DNA of 64,000 nt from Flavobacterium psychrolimnae (GCF_003312425.1 NZ_QNUX01000007.1:62001-126000); one strand, 5' to 3'. Positions 53,960 through 63,007 are shown, numbered from the stretch's first letter. Notes: generated by a model not told the origin, from the letters alone. Numbers and translations: made by a program.

Positions 53960-55042
53960 ATGAAACAAATCTTTACGCTATTATTATTTACTTTAATTGG
54001 TTGTAGCAGTAATTCTGCATATAAATCCGAAACGAAAAGCAAAGATTGGGCAATGCTCAACTTTGTAAAAGTAGATAGCATTAACCCAATTTTAGAACCT
54101 CAATTAAATCAAGTTTTTCAATCCCCATTAAGCAACAAACAAGTACATTGGGAAGAACGGAATGTACTTAATCCATCTGCAATTGTCAAAGACGGAAAAG
54201 TGTATCTTATATACAGAGCACAGGACAAGGAAATGACCTCCAGATTAGGTCTGGCCATCAGCGAAGACGGACTGCATTTTAAAAAACAACCGGCACCCAT
54301 TTTTTATCCAGATAACGACACGATGAAACAGTACGAATGGAAAGGTGGCGTTGAGGATCCAAGAATAATTGAAAGTGAAAACGGAACGTATATCATGACC
54401 TATACTTCCTATGATGGCAAAATAGCACGACTTTGTTTAGCCAGCTCAAAAGATTTAAAAATATGGACAAAACACGGTTTAGTTTTAAAGGAGGAAAAAT
54501 ACAAAGATTTGTGGTCAAAATCCGGAGCCATCGTTTGTAAACAAAGCGGTGAAAAAATCACAGCGACAAAAATTAAAGGCAAATACTGGATGTATTTTGG
54601 AGATACTGATTTATACCTTGCAACCTCCGAAGATCTTATCCATTGGGAAGTAGCCGAAAACGAAGAAAACAAAAAAATGATTGCCGTTTTACATCCTCGA
54701 ATGGGTTATTTTGATAGTCGTTTGGTTGAACCTGGTCCTTTTGCTTTAGTTCAAAAAGAAGGTATTGTACTAATTTATAACGGAAGTAATGCCGCCAATT
54801 TCAACGATCCAAATTTACCTAAATTCACCTATGCGGCAAGTCAAGCACTATTTGACAAAGAAAAACCCTATAAATTAATAGACCGAATGGAGAATTATTT
54901 TATTCATCCTGACAAGCCTTATGAAAAAACAGGCGAAGTAAATGAGGTTTGTTTTGTAGAAGGATTGGTTTATTTCAAAAAACAATGGTTTCTGTATTAT
55001 GGAACTGCTGATTCAAAAATTGCCGTTGCTGTTAAAAAATAA
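53960..55042 (+). CDS. GH130 family glycosidase lipoprotein
   Basis: 360 residues from the ATG at 53960; the open frame reaches back to a TTG at 53951 but the lipoprotein signal (LLLFTLIGCSSN, Cys15) starts here. Five-bladed beta-propeller repeats: NPSAIVKDGKVYLIYRA, SRLGLAISEDGLHF, EWKGGVEDPRI, YWMYFGDTDLYLATSEDL, LVEPGPFALV and LYYGTADSKIAVAV. GVEDPR is the GH130 signature. The look is of the beta-mannosidase group more than of the mannoside phosphorylases. Envelope-anchored; not surrounded by a utilisation locus. Confidence 0.82.
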   Translation: MKQIFTLLLFTLIGCSSNSAYKSETKSKDWAMLNFVKVDSINPILEPQLNQVFQSPLSNKQVHWEERNVLNPSAIVKDGKVYLIYRAQDKEMTSRLGLAISEDGLHFKKQPAPIFYPDNDTMKQYEWKGGVEDPRIIESENGTYIMTYTSYDGKIARLCLASSKDLKIWTKHGLVLKEEKYKDLWSKSGAIVCKQSGEKITATKIKGKYWMYFGDTDLYLATSEDLIHWEVAENEENKKMIAVLHPRMGYFDSRLVEPGPFALVQKEGIVLIYNGSNAANFNDPNLPKFTYAASQALFDKEKPYKLIDRMENYFIHPDKPYEKTGEVNEVCFVEGLVYFKKQWFLYYGTADSKIAVAVKK

Positions 55043-55086
55043 ATATTAATCTCACGTACAAACAAACCCAAAAAATATAATTTACA

Positions 55087-55572
55087 ATGAAACAAAATCG
55101 ATTCAAATTTACGTTCTTTTTAAATCTAATTCTTGCGTTAGTTGTAATGAACACTGCGACTGCGCAAGAAAAGAAAGTAGCGCCGACATCAGCCGAACTA
55201 TACAAGGAAATCGAAAAAATGGACGAGATTATGTTTGAAGCGTTTAACAAAAAAGATTTCGAAAAATTCAAATCTTTATTTACTGAAGATTTAGAATGGT
55301 TTCAGGATAATGGTGGATTACTGTCGTATGAAACTGTTTTTAACAATTTTTCAAATATGTTTAAAAACGAAAACAAACTAAGGCGAAAACTAGTCAAAGG
55401 AACGCTGGAAGTCCATCCTGTAAAAGACTACGGAGCGATTGAAATTGGCGTTCACGAATTCCGCCACATGGAAAACGGGAAAGAAGAAATTGGAACCTTC
55501 AAATTTCTAATGATTTGGAAGAAAAAAGACAATCAATGGAAAATAGCGAGAGTAATTAGTTATGACCATTGA
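55087..55572 (+). CDS. Exported SnoaL/NTF2-like protein
   Basis: 161 residues; signal peptide 1-26 (VVMNTATAQ). The mature part has the cone-shaped NTF2-like pattern: EIEKMDEIMFEAFNKKDFEK, LFTEDLEWFQDNGG, a central sheet, and FLMIWKKKDNQWKIARVISY at the end, as in DUF4440 proteins. A small-ligand-binding or non-catalytic role is usual. 44 bases after the GH130 gene, so they may share a transcript. Confidence 0.78.
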   Translation: MKQNRFKFTFFLNLILALVVMNTATAQEKKVAPTSAELYKEIEKMDEIMFEAFNKKDFEKFKSLFTEDLEWFQDNGGLLSYETVFNNFSNMFKNENKLRRKLVKGTLEVHPVKDYGAIEIGVHEFRHMENGKEEIGTFKFLMIWKKKDNQWKIARVISYDH

Positions 55573-55625
55573 TTACAGAAATATTAAAAGCGATTTCTAT
55601 ATTTTGAAGAATCGAAAAATATATT

Positions 55626-57188
55626 TTATTTGTTCAAAATCTCACCGATCATCAACGCACATTTCTCACCATCAATAGCAGCAGATATAATCCCACCTGC
55701 ATAACCCGCGCCTTCTCCACAAGGATAAAGTCCTTTTATTTGAACATGCTCGTAAGTCAATGGATCTCTGGGAATACGAACTGGCGAAGATGTTCTGGAT
55801 TCCGGAGCATGAAGTATCGCTTCATTGGTCAGATAACCACGCATCGATTTTCCAAATTCAGTGAATCCTTCTCGCAATATTTGTGTTAGAAATTCAGGAA
55901 AAACTTGTCCCATTTCTACTGAAGTCGTTCCGGGAACATAAGATGTTTTGGGAATATCTGATGAAACCCTATTTTGCGTAAAATCAATCATGCGTTGTGC
56001 GGGAACTTTTTGGCTTTCTCCTGCCAAATGCCAAGCGCGCTGTTCGATACTTTTTTGGAATTCCATTCCGGCCAAAGCACCAAATTTCGCAAAAGGTTTA
56101 AAATCCTCCAATTGCAATTCAATTACAATTCCGGAATTGGCAGTAGCCTGATCCCTTTTGGATGGCGACCAACCATTCGTAACCACTTCGCCGGGACTCG
56201 TTGCACAAGGTGCAATTACGCCGCCGGGACACATACAAAACGAATACATTCCCCTTCCTCCTACTTGTTTCACAATAGAATACGGAGCCGGAGGTAAAAA
56301 TTCCCCACGATAATCACAACTGTATTGAATACTGTCAATTAATGATTGTGGATGCTCTGCCCGTACGCCCAAGGCAAAAGGTTTGGCTTCTATAAAAATC
56401 TTTTTTCGATCCAATAATTCGAAAATATCCCGAGCTGAATGTCCGGTGGCCAAAATAATTTTATTAGCAAGAATCGTATCGCCTTTTTGGGTAACAACAC
56501 CTTGCACTTCATTATTTTTTAATAAAATATCTGTCAAGCGGGTTTCGAACAAAACTTGTCCGCCAAATTCGATTATTTTCTCCCGAATATCCTGAATAAT
56601 TTGAGGTAATTTATTAGTTCCAATGTGAGGATGTGCTTCAATAAGAATATCGGCTGAAGCTCCAAAAGCAACAAATAATTCCAAAATTCTAGTTACATCG
56701 CCTCTTTTTTTAGAACGCGTATAAAGCTTTCCGTCCGAATAGGTTCCTGCTCCGCCTTCGCCAAAACAATAATTAGAATCTTCGTTCACAAGATGATCCA
56801 CATTGATGGCTTTCAAATCTCGACGTCTGCCACGAACATCTTTCCCACGTTCAATAACGATTGGTTTCAACCCTAACTCTATCAATTGTAATGCAGCAAA
56901 AAGTCCCGCAGGTCCTGCGCCAACAACAATTACTTCTTGAGCCGAAGTAACGTTTTTATACTCTGGAAGTTGTAGTTTTTGCTCTTGAAAAGGTTCTCCC
57001 TTCATGAAAATCAAAACCTTAAGATTGATTTTAATGGCTTTTTGGCGGGCATCAATCGATCTCTTTAGGATAGAAACATGCTGAATTTCATTTACAGAAA
57101 CGCTAATTTGTTTGGATAAATGATTTTTTAACAACAAATCGTTTGCTGCAATTTCCGGGGATACTTGTAATAAGAGTTCTTGAGGCAT
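55626..57188 (-). CDS. FAD-dependent dehydrogenase (COG2509-like)
   Basis: 520 residues. An N-terminal ferredoxin-like domain (about 1-80; LKRSIDARQKAIKINLKVLI) is followed by the FAD-binding GAGPAGLFAAL (Gly at 90, 92, 95 region). ERGKDVRGRRRDLKAIN, CFGEGGAGTYSDGKLYTR, ATGHSARDIFELL and CMCPGGVIAPCATSPGE are the family blocks; the C-terminus has YPCGEGAGYAGGIISAAIDG. The substrate is unknown. Monocistronic, converging on the SnoaL-like gene. Confidence 0.87.
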   Translation of the reverse strand: MPQELLLQVSPEIAANDLLLKNHLSKQISVSVNEIQHVSILKRSIDARQKAIKINLKVLIFMKGEPFQEQKLQLPEYKNVTSAQEVIVVGAGPAGLFAALQLIELGLKPIVIERGKDVRGRRRDLKAINVDHLVNEDSNYCFGEGGAGTYSDGKLYTRSKKRGDVTRILELFVAFGASADILIEAHPHIGTNKLPQIIQDIREKIIEFGGQVLFETRLTDILLKNNEVQGVVTQKGDTILANKIILATGHSARDIFELLDRKKIFIEAKPFALGVRAEHPQSLIDSIQYSCDYRGEFLPPAPYSIVKQVGGRGMYSFCMCPGGVIAPCATSPGEVVTNGWSPSKRDQATANSGIVIELQLEDFKPFAKFGALAGMEFQKSIEQRAWHLAGESQKVPAQRMIDFTQNRVSSDIPKTSYVPGTTSVEMGQVFPEFLTQILREGFTEFGKSMRGYLTNEAILHAPESRTSSPVRIPRDPLTYEHVQIKGLYPCGEGAGYAGGIISAAIDGEKCALMIGEILNK

Positions 57189-57249
57189 TTTCTAAATTAT
57201 TCGATTTTTAGATTATTAGACTTTGATAAACCGCCCAACAATCTTGGTA

Positions 57250-57257
57250 CAAAAGTA
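57250..57257 (-). promoter_or_regulatory. -7 box TACTTTTG upstream of the FAD dehydrogenase gene
   Basis: Minus strand, leader about 55 bases. Confidence 0.38.
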
Positions 57258-57319
57258 GTATTTTGTAGTGAATTCTTGTTATCGAAAGTAGATTCCGTTG
57301 TTCAACTCTTCAAATTAGC

Positions 57320-57348
57320 TTGTTTTCAATTTAGACTTTGTAACTTTG
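57320..57348 (+). promoter_or_regulatory. Promoter of the 77-residue gene with both boxes
   Basis: TTG at 57320-57322 and TAACTTTG at 57341-57348, spacer 18 bases. Confidence 0.5.
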
Positions 57349-57401
57349 TCCTTTAAAACAGCTAACCGTTTAAACCGTTAACTGATTAATCTTAGAAAAA
57401 A

Positions 57402-57635
57402 ATGTCTAGAAAAATAAAATTGATTTGGGATTTTCGTGGACCGGCTTCCGCAAAAACAGCCGAACATCATGAAATTCACTTAAAAGAATATATCGCAATT
57501 GAAAAATTACCGTTAAACATTACTGGTTTTGAAATTCAAGGCGAAATGCAAGCCATTGCTTTTATGGTTGTCACCGATGAAAACATGATTCAGGTTCGCG
57601 ATGCTTTGAAACCGCATCGAGCAGAACTTTTTTAG
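57402..57635 (+). CDS. Conserved 77-residue hypothetical protein
   Basis: Soluble; KLIWDFRGPASAKTAEHHEI, HLKEYIAIEKLP and AIAFMVVTDENMIQVRDALK. A small alpha/beta fold with two adjacent histidines (EHHEIH). I recall close relatives in many flavobacteria without function. It converges on recQ across a hairpin. Confidence 0.72.
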   Translation: MSRKIKLIWDFRGPASAKTAEHHEIHLKEYIAIEKLPLNITGFEIQGEMQAIAFMVVTDENMIQVRDALKPHRAELF

Positions 57636-57640
57636 TTCGC

Positions 57641-57684
57641 AGTAATCAGTATTCAGATTGCAGAAACCCTGAACACTGATTACT
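57641..57684. terminator. Hairpin built from the ATCAGTATTCAG repeat word
   Basis: AGTAATCAGTATTCAG pairs with CTGAACACTGATTACT (one mismatch) between converging genes, followed on the plus strand by GATCACTTTTTTT. The same word occurs in the array at 63413-63510. Confidence 0.7.
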
Positions 57685-57695
57685 GATCACTTTTT

Positions 57696-59891
57696 TTAAT
57701 TAGCAACTTCGCTGATAAATTTGATACGCATCAGACGCAATTCGTCCAAATCATAATCTCCATCAAATTCTTTTAAGGCAGATTCAATATTATCGGATTC
57801 TGATTCCATAAAATAATCATGAATTTCTTCCTGTTGATCATCATCAAGCATATCATCAATCCAGTATTTGATATTCAGTTTAGTTCCTGAATAAACAATT
57901 TGTTCCATTTCTTTAATTAGCGCATCCATATTGATTCCTTTGGCGGAAGCAATATCATCAAGAGATAATTTTCTGTCAATGTTTTGAATGATATACAGCT
58001 TATTGACTGAATTGACTCCCGTCGATTTTACTACTAAATCTTCTGGACGAATGATATCATTATCTTCTACGTATTGGCTGATTAATTCTAAAAATTCTTT
58101 TCCGTATTTTTTAGCTTTTCCTTCACCAACACCGTGAATATTGATTAATTCTTCCTGAGAAACAGGATACTTCAAGGCCATATCTTCCAGCGATGGATCT
58201 TGAAATACCACAAAAGGGGGAACGCCAGCTTTTTTAGCCACTTTTTTACGTAAATCACGCAACATGCTCATCAGAACTTCATCTGCAACTCCAGTAGATT
58301 TTGAAGCCGTAACTATCGCTTCATCCACTGATTCATTGTACTCATGATCCTCAGACATCATAAACGATTGTGGATTTTTTATAAAATCCAGTCCTTTATC
58401 TGTAATTTTTACAATGCCATACGTCTCAATATCTTTCGATAAAAATCCGGCAACGAGTACTTGTCGCAATAAGGCCATCCAGTATTTTTCGTCATGATCG
58501 GAACCACATCCAAAAAACGACTGAGCATCCGTTCTATGTGCTTTGATAACCGCATTGACGCGACCAATCAATGTAAAAACAACTTCTTTTGATTTGTATA
58601 AATGTTTGGTATCCCGTACTACTTGCAACAGTTGCACGACTTGATCTTTAGCCTCAATTTTTGTTTTCGGATTTCTCACGTTGTCATCCATATCGGCTCC
58701 TTCACCGGTAACATCATCAAATTCCTCCCCGAAATAATGCAACAGAAACTTTCTTCTGGACATCGAAGTCTCGGCATAAGCCACTACTTCCTGCAATAAA
58801 GCAAATCCTATTTCTTGTTCGGCAACGGGTTTCCCCGACATGAATTTTTCTAATTTCTCTACATCTTTATAGGAGTAATAGGCCAGACAATGTCCTTCGC
58901 CACCATCACGACCGGCACGACCCGTTTCCTGATAGTAACTTTCAAGTGATTTAGGAATATCATGATGAATTACAAAACGCACATCCGGTTTATCAATTCC
59001 CATCCCAAAAGCGATGGTCGCGACCACCACATCAACATCTTCCATAAGAAACATGTCTTGATGTTTGGCTCGAGTTTTAGCATCCAATCCCGCATGATAC
59101 GGCACTGCACTGATTCCGTTTACCTGCAAAACTTCGGCAATTGCCTCCACTTTTTTGCGGCTCAGGCAATAAATAATACCGGATTTTCCTTTATGTTGTT
59201 TGATAAAGCGAATAATATCCGATTCGATATTTTTCGTTTTAGTACGTACTTCGTAGTATAAATTAGGTCTGTTGAATGATGCTTTAAAAGTAGTTGCATC
59301 AGTCATATCTAAGTTTTTCAGAATATCTTCCTGCACTTTTGGTGTTGCTGTGGCAGTTAAACCAATAATAGGAACATCACCCAATTGCTTGATTATGTGT
59401 TTTAGATTGCGGTATTCCGGTCTAAAATCATGTCCCCACTCTGAAATACAGTGTGCTTCATCAATGGCCACGAAAGATATTGTGACGTTTTTCAGGAAAT
59501 TCACATATTCCTCTTTGGTCAATGACTCTGGCGCTACATAAAGCAACTTGGTCAGTCCGGAAGTAATATCTTTTTTTACTTGGGCAATTTCAGTTTTGGT
59601 AAGAGAAGAGTTTAAAACATGAGCCACACCATTTTCAGAAGACAAACTTCTGATGGCATCCACCTGATTTTTCATTAAAGCAATCAAAGGAGAAACCACA
59701 ATGGCAGTTCCTTCCTGAATTAAAGCAGGCAATTGATAACAAAGTGATTTTCCTCCGCCAGTGGGCATGATCACAAATGTATTCTGTTGATTCAGGATGC
59801 TTTTTATGACTTGCTCCTGCAATCCTTTAAATTGGCTAAAGCCAAAATACTTCTTTAATTCTTTGTGTATGTCAATTTCGTTTGGATTCAT
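57696..59891 (-). CDS. recQ: RecQ-family DNA helicase without the zinc cysteines
   Basis: 3'-5' DNA helicase in recombination and repair. 731 residues. Helicase core: Walker A TGGGKS (44-49), DEAH at 144-147 (VAIDEAHCISEWGHDFRPEYR in parts), GMGIDKPDVRFV and QETGRAGRDG. The region that normally carries four zinc cysteines reads HYFGEEFDDVTGEGADMDDN, with no cysteine. The winged-helix domain and an HRDC-like domain (about 545-610; VFQDPSLEDMA, IHGVGEGKAKKYG) follow, then a C-terminal acidic extension (about 640-731). I recall the cysteine-free form as a Bacteroidota paralog. Confidence 0.92.
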   Translation of the reverse strand: MNPNEIDIHKELKKYFGFSQFKGLQEQVIKSILNQQNTFVIMPTGGGKSLCYQLPALIQEGTAIVVSPLIALMKNQVDAIRSLSSENGVAHVLNSSLTKTEIAQVKKDITSGLTKLLYVAPESLTKEEYVNFLKNVTISFVAIDEAHCISEWGHDFRPEYRNLKHIIKQLGDVPIIGLTATATPKVQEDILKNLDMTDATTFKASFNRPNLYYEVRTKTKNIESDIIRFIKQHKGKSGIIYCLSRKKVEAIAEVLQVNGISAVPYHAGLDAKTRAKHQDMFLMEDVDVVVATIAFGMGIDKPDVRFVIHHDIPKSLESYYQETGRAGRDGGEGHCLAYYSYKDVEKLEKFMSGKPVAEQEIGFALLQEVVAYAETSMSRRKFLLHYFGEEFDDVTGEGADMDDNVRNPKTKIEAKDQVVQLLQVVRDTKHLYKSKEVVFTLIGRVNAVIKAHRTDAQSFFGCGSDHDEKYWMALLRQVLVAGFLSKDIETYGIVKITDKGLDFIKNPQSFMMSEDHEYNESVDEAIVTASKSTGVADEVLMSMLRDLRKKVAKKAGVPPFVVFQDPSLEDMALKYPVSQEELINIHGVGEGKAKKYGKEFLELISQYVEDNDIIRPEDLVVKSTGVNSVNKLYIIQNIDRKLSLDDIASAKGINMDALIKEMEQIVYSGTKLNIKYWIDDMLDDDQQEEIHDYFMESESDNIESALKEFDGDYDLDELRLMRIKFISEVAN

Positions 59892-59914
59892 TCTTTATTA
59901 TGTGGTATTTTGTA

Positions 59915-59922
59915 TAAATTTG
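59915..59922 (+). promoter_or_regulatory. -7 box TAAATTTG of kpsF
   Basis: Lies 55 bases before the TTG start codon, after the recQ start on the other strand. Confidence 0.42.
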
Positions 59923-59976
59923 CAACACCTAAAGGTACAAATTTCTTTTACACATACAAATTTTAATCATTCTGTT

Positions 59977-60942
59977 TTGATCACTAAAGAAAATATATTG
60001 GCTAGTGCCAAAAAAACTATCTTATCGGAAAGCCAATCTATAGCTAAACTAACTGATTTTCTGGATGAAAACTTTATCGAAGCGACACAAAAAATCTATA
60101 ATTCTAAAGGACGATTAGTAGTGACAGGAATTGGAAAAAGTGCTATTATTGCCCAAAAAATGGTAGCTTCTTTTAATTCTACCGGAACACCGTCACTTTT
60201 TCTGCATGCCGCTGAAGCCATTCACGGTGATTTAGGCATGATTCAAAACGAAGATGTGATCATTTGCATTTCAAAAAGTGGCAACAGCCCTGAAATAAAA
60301 GTACTGGTTCCGCTATTAAAACGTTTTGGAAACACCTTAATTGCAATCACCGGTAACATGACCTCTTTTTTGGCTAAAGGCTCTGATTTTGTTCTGAACA
60401 CCACGGTAGATGCAGAGTCTTGTCCCAACAATCTGGCCCCTACAAACTCTACCACAGCACAACTTGTAATGGGTGATGCTTTGGCCGTTTGCCTGATGGA
60501 AATGCGCAATTTCAAACCCGAAGATTTTGCCGTCTACCATCCTGGAGGAGCATTAGGCAAGAAATTACTGTTGCGTGTCAAAGACATGTTGGAACACAGC
60601 CTAAAACCTATGGTTGCTCCGGATGCGTCCATCAAGAAAGTTATTTTCGAAATTTCCGAAAAACGTCTTGGCGTGACCGCAGTAGTTGAAAACAACAAAG
60701 TAATCGGAATTATTACCGATGGTGATATTCGAAGAATGTTAAGCGACAGAGACACTTTTGCCGATTTAACCGCCAAAGACATCATGACTAAAAATCCAAA
60801 GATGACAACTTCCAGCGCTATGGTAGTAGATGCATTGAATATAATGGAAGATTTTTCCATTACACAATTAGTAGTTGTTGACGAAAGCGAATATAAAGGC
60901 GTATTGCACTTACACGATATTTTAAAAGAAGGAATAGTATAA
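59977..60942 (+). CDS. kdsD: D-arabinose-5-phosphate isomerase KpsF/KdsD
   Basis: Makes arabinose-5-phosphate for KDO in LPS. 321 residues. The frame is open much further upstream, but that part overlaps recQ and reads as shadow sequence; the family N-terminus starts at ITKENILASAKKTIL, giving TTG at 59977. SIS domain: GIGKSAIIAQKMVASF, HAAEAIHGDLGM and ISKSGNSPEIK, then two CBS domains (about 195-320; GVTAVVENNKVIGIITDGDI). The tatC ATG overlaps its stop. Confidence 0.92.
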   Translation: MITKENILASAKKTILSESQSIAKLTDFLDENFIEATQKIYNSKGRLVVTGIGKSAIIAQKMVASFNSTGTPSLFLHAAEAIHGDLGMIQNEDVIICISKSGNSPEIKVLVPLLKRFGNTLIAITGNMTSFLAKGSDFVLNTTVDAESCPNNLAPTNSTTAQLVMGDALAVCLMEMRNFKPEDFAVYHPGGALGKKLLLRVKDMLEHSLKPMVAPDASIKKVIFEISEKRLGVTAVVENNKVIGIITDGDIRRMLSDRDTFADLTAKDIMTKNPKMTTSSAMVVDALNIMEDFSITQLVVVDESEYKGVLHLHDILKEGIV

Positions 60943-61757
60943 TGACAAAAAAGAACTTAAACGAAATGTCGTTTTTAGATCATCTTGAAGAATTAAGATG
61001 GCTATTAGTTAGAAGCACAGTTGCAATATTAATCTTGGCCACCGTCACATTTTTTGTGAGTGATTACATTTTTGATGTTGTTATTTTTGGTCCTACAAAT
61101 GCTAATTTCATAACCTATCGCTTCTTTTGCGACCTTTCCAATCAATTGGGTTTTGCTGAAAGCATCTGCGTGACAGACATGCCTTTTATTATCCAAAACA
61201 CAAATATGGAAGGCCAAATCAACGTTTTGATTTGGACCTGTATCACCGCAGGTTTCATCTTGGGCTTTCCCTTTATACTGTGGGAAGTTTGGAAATTCAT
61301 AAGCCCTGCATTATACGATTCAGAGAAAAAACATGCGAAACTTTTTATTTTTTCGTCTTCGTTACTTTTCTTTCTAGGTGTACTTTTTGGCTATTATGTA
61401 ATTGTACCCATGTCCGTCAACTTTTTCGCGACATTCACCATCAGTGATGTTGTTAAGAACCAGTTTAGTATTGATTCGTATATAGGACTGGTAAAAACAA
61501 GTGTTATCGCTTGTGGCTTGTTCTTCGAATTACCAATAATCATCTATTTCCTAACCAAACTAGGCTTAGTAACGCCAGATTTCTTAAGGAAATACTGGAA
61601 ATATGCTGTAATTATCATTCTGATAGTTGCGGCAATTGTAACACCGCCGGATGTGGTTAGCCAAATCATTGTAACCATTCCGATGTTATTAATTTATGAA
61701 GCAAGTATCCTGATTTCAAAAATAGTAGTAAAAAATCAAAAAAAAGTAAATGGCTGA
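60942..61757 (+). CDS. tatC: Sec-independent protein translocase subunit TatC
   Basis: Membrane receptor for twin-arginine signals. 271 residues, six helices. FLDHLEELRWLLVRS is the N-terminal signature, and FILGFPFILWEVWKFISPALY is seen in parts with its conserved Glu and aromatic residues; VTPPDVVSQIIV is the end of helix five. No tatA/tatB gene nearby. Its stop overlaps the next start by eight bases. The Tat-type glycosylasparaginase at 18 kb would be a client. Confidence 0.95.
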   Translation: MTKKNLNEMSFLDHLEELRWLLVRSTVAILILATVTFFVSDYIFDVVIFGPTNANFITYRFFCDLSNQLGFAESICVTDMPFIIQNTNMEGQINVLIWTCITAGFILGFPFILWEVWKFISPALYDSEKKHAKLFIFSSSLLFFLGVLFGYYVIVPMSVNFFATFTISDVVKNQFSIDSYIGLVKTSVIACGLFFELPIIIYFLTKLGLVTPDFLRKYWKYAVIIILIVAAIVTPPDVVSQIIVTIPMLLIYEASILISKIVVKNQKKVNG

Positions 61758-62103
61758 TATAATAGAAGAATTCAACGAGTACCGTTCAAGAATGAACGAA
61801 AAATTATTGGCAGACAATAATAAAATAGTAAAACGTATCTTTAATTTAGACACTAATGCTTATGCTGCAGGTGCCTTGGATGTAAAAACGAAAGAATTAC
61901 TGGGATTAGTGGCTTCGGCAGTTTTAAGATGCGATGACTGCGTAAAATACCATTTGGAAACCAGCCACAAAGAAGGTGTTACCAAAGAGGAAATGATGGA
62001 AGCAATGGGAATCGCAACCCTTGTGGGCGGAACAATCGTAGTGCCACATTTACGTAGAGCCTATGAATTCTGGGAAGCATTAGAAGAAACTGCAACCAAA
62101 TAA
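61750..62103 (+). CDS. Carboxymuconolactone decarboxylase (AhpD-like) family protein
   Basis: 117 residues, helical. The redox motif CDDCVKYH with a following His (HLETSHKEG) is the AhpD-like CxxC...H site, and MEAMGIATLVGGTIVVPHLRR follows. Likely a small peroxidase-linked or thiol-redox protein. Its start lies inside the end of tatC. Confidence 0.87.
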   Translation: MADIIEEFNEYRSRMNEKLLADNNKIVKRIFNLDTNAYAAGALDVKTKELLGLVASAVLRCDDCVKYHLETSHKEGVTKEEMMEAMGIATLVGGTIVVPHLRRAYEFWEALEETATK

Positions 62104-62121
62104 TTTGTTAAGAAGTTCAAT

Positions 62122-62168
62122 CGTTTAATTGTTTATTCGTTTATTTGACACGAGTAAACAATTAAACG
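62122..62168. repeat. Hairpin between the AhpD-like gene and lptB
   Basis: CGTTTAATTGTTTATTCGT pairs with ACGAGTAAACAATTAAACG (one mismatch) around a nine-base loop. A second pair AATCGTTTAA/TTAAACGATT (62119/62187) encloses it. Confidence 0.65.
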
Positions 62169-62207
62169 AATAAGCAGTTTTACAGTTAAACGATTAAACC
62201 AAAAAAA

Positions 62208-62948
62208 ATGAAATTAAGAGCCGAAAATCTGATTAAAACCTATAAAGGACGTAGTGTTGTCAAAGGCATTTCGGTTGAAGTGAATCAAGGCGAAATCGTT
62301 GGACTTTTAGGACCAAACGGTGCCGGAAAAACAACTTCTTTTTATATGATTGTAGGATTGGTTAAGCCAAATTCAGGCAATATATTCTTGGATGATTTGA
62401 ACATCACCGATTACCCGATGTACAAAAGAGCACAACAGGGAATTGGGTATTTGGCTCAAGAAGCTTCTGTTTTCAGAAAACTAAGTATTGAAGACAATAT
62501 CCTCAGTGTCCTACAATTAACAAAACTATCCAAAGCCGAGCAAGAAGCAAAAATGGAAAGCTTAATTGCCGAGTTTAGCTTAGAACACATTCGTACTAAC
62601 AGAGGTGATTTACTTTCCGGTGGAGAACGTCGTCGTACTGAAATTGCACGTTGCCTGGCCACCGATCCAAAATTTATTTTACTGGATGAACCTTTTGCGG
62701 GTGTCGATCCAGTTGCCGTAGAGGATATTCAGAGAATTGTAGCCCAGCTAAAAAATAAAAATATCGGTATTCTTATCACCGATCACAACGTACAGGAAAC
62801 CTTGGCGATTACGGACAAAACCTATCTGATGTTTGAAGGCGGAATTTTAAAAGCGGGCATTCCGGAAGAACTTGTTGAAGATGAAATGGTGCGTCGCGTC
62901 TATCTTGGACAAAATTTCGAGTTGAGAAAAAAGAAATTGGAGTTTTAG
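62208..62948 (+). CDS. lptB: LPS export ABC transporter ATPase LptB
   Basis: Drives LPS extraction from the inner membrane with LptFG. 246 residues. Walker A GPNGAGKTTSF, Q-loop YLAQEASVFRKLSIEDN, signature LLSGGERRRTEIARCL, Walker B FILLDEPFAGVDP and H-loop ITDHNVQETL. The ERRR stretch and GVDPVAVEDIQ are typical of LptB, distinguishing it from other two-domain exporters. lptF/lptG are not in the window. Confidence 0.94.
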   Translation: MKLRAENLIKTYKGRSVVKGISVEVNQGEIVGLLGPNGAGKTTSFYMIVGLVKPNSGNIFLDDLNITDYPMYKRAQQGIGYLAQEASVFRKLSIEDNILSVLQLTKLSKAEQEAKMESLIAEFSLEHIRTNRGDLLSGGERRRTEIARCLATDPKFILLDEPFAGVDPVAVEDIQRIVAQLKNKNIGILITDHNVQETLAITDKTYLMFEGGILKAGIPEELVEDEMVRRVYLGQNFELRKKKLEF

Positions 62949-62953
62949 AAAAA

Positions 62954-63007
62954 GTGGTCAGTTTTTAAAAAAGTGGTCAGTGGTCAGTCTTAAATACAGT
63001 GGTCAGT
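62954..63007. repeat. Left array of GTGGTCAGT
   Basis: Four copies of GTGGTCAGT (62954, 62973, 62980, 62999; two overlap) between lptB and the four-helix-bundle gene. Confidence 0.8.

Noticed and set aside
59797..59976. Longer N-terminus for KdsD
   Set aside because: It overlaps the recQ N-terminus on the other strand and does not resemble the SIS-domain family.
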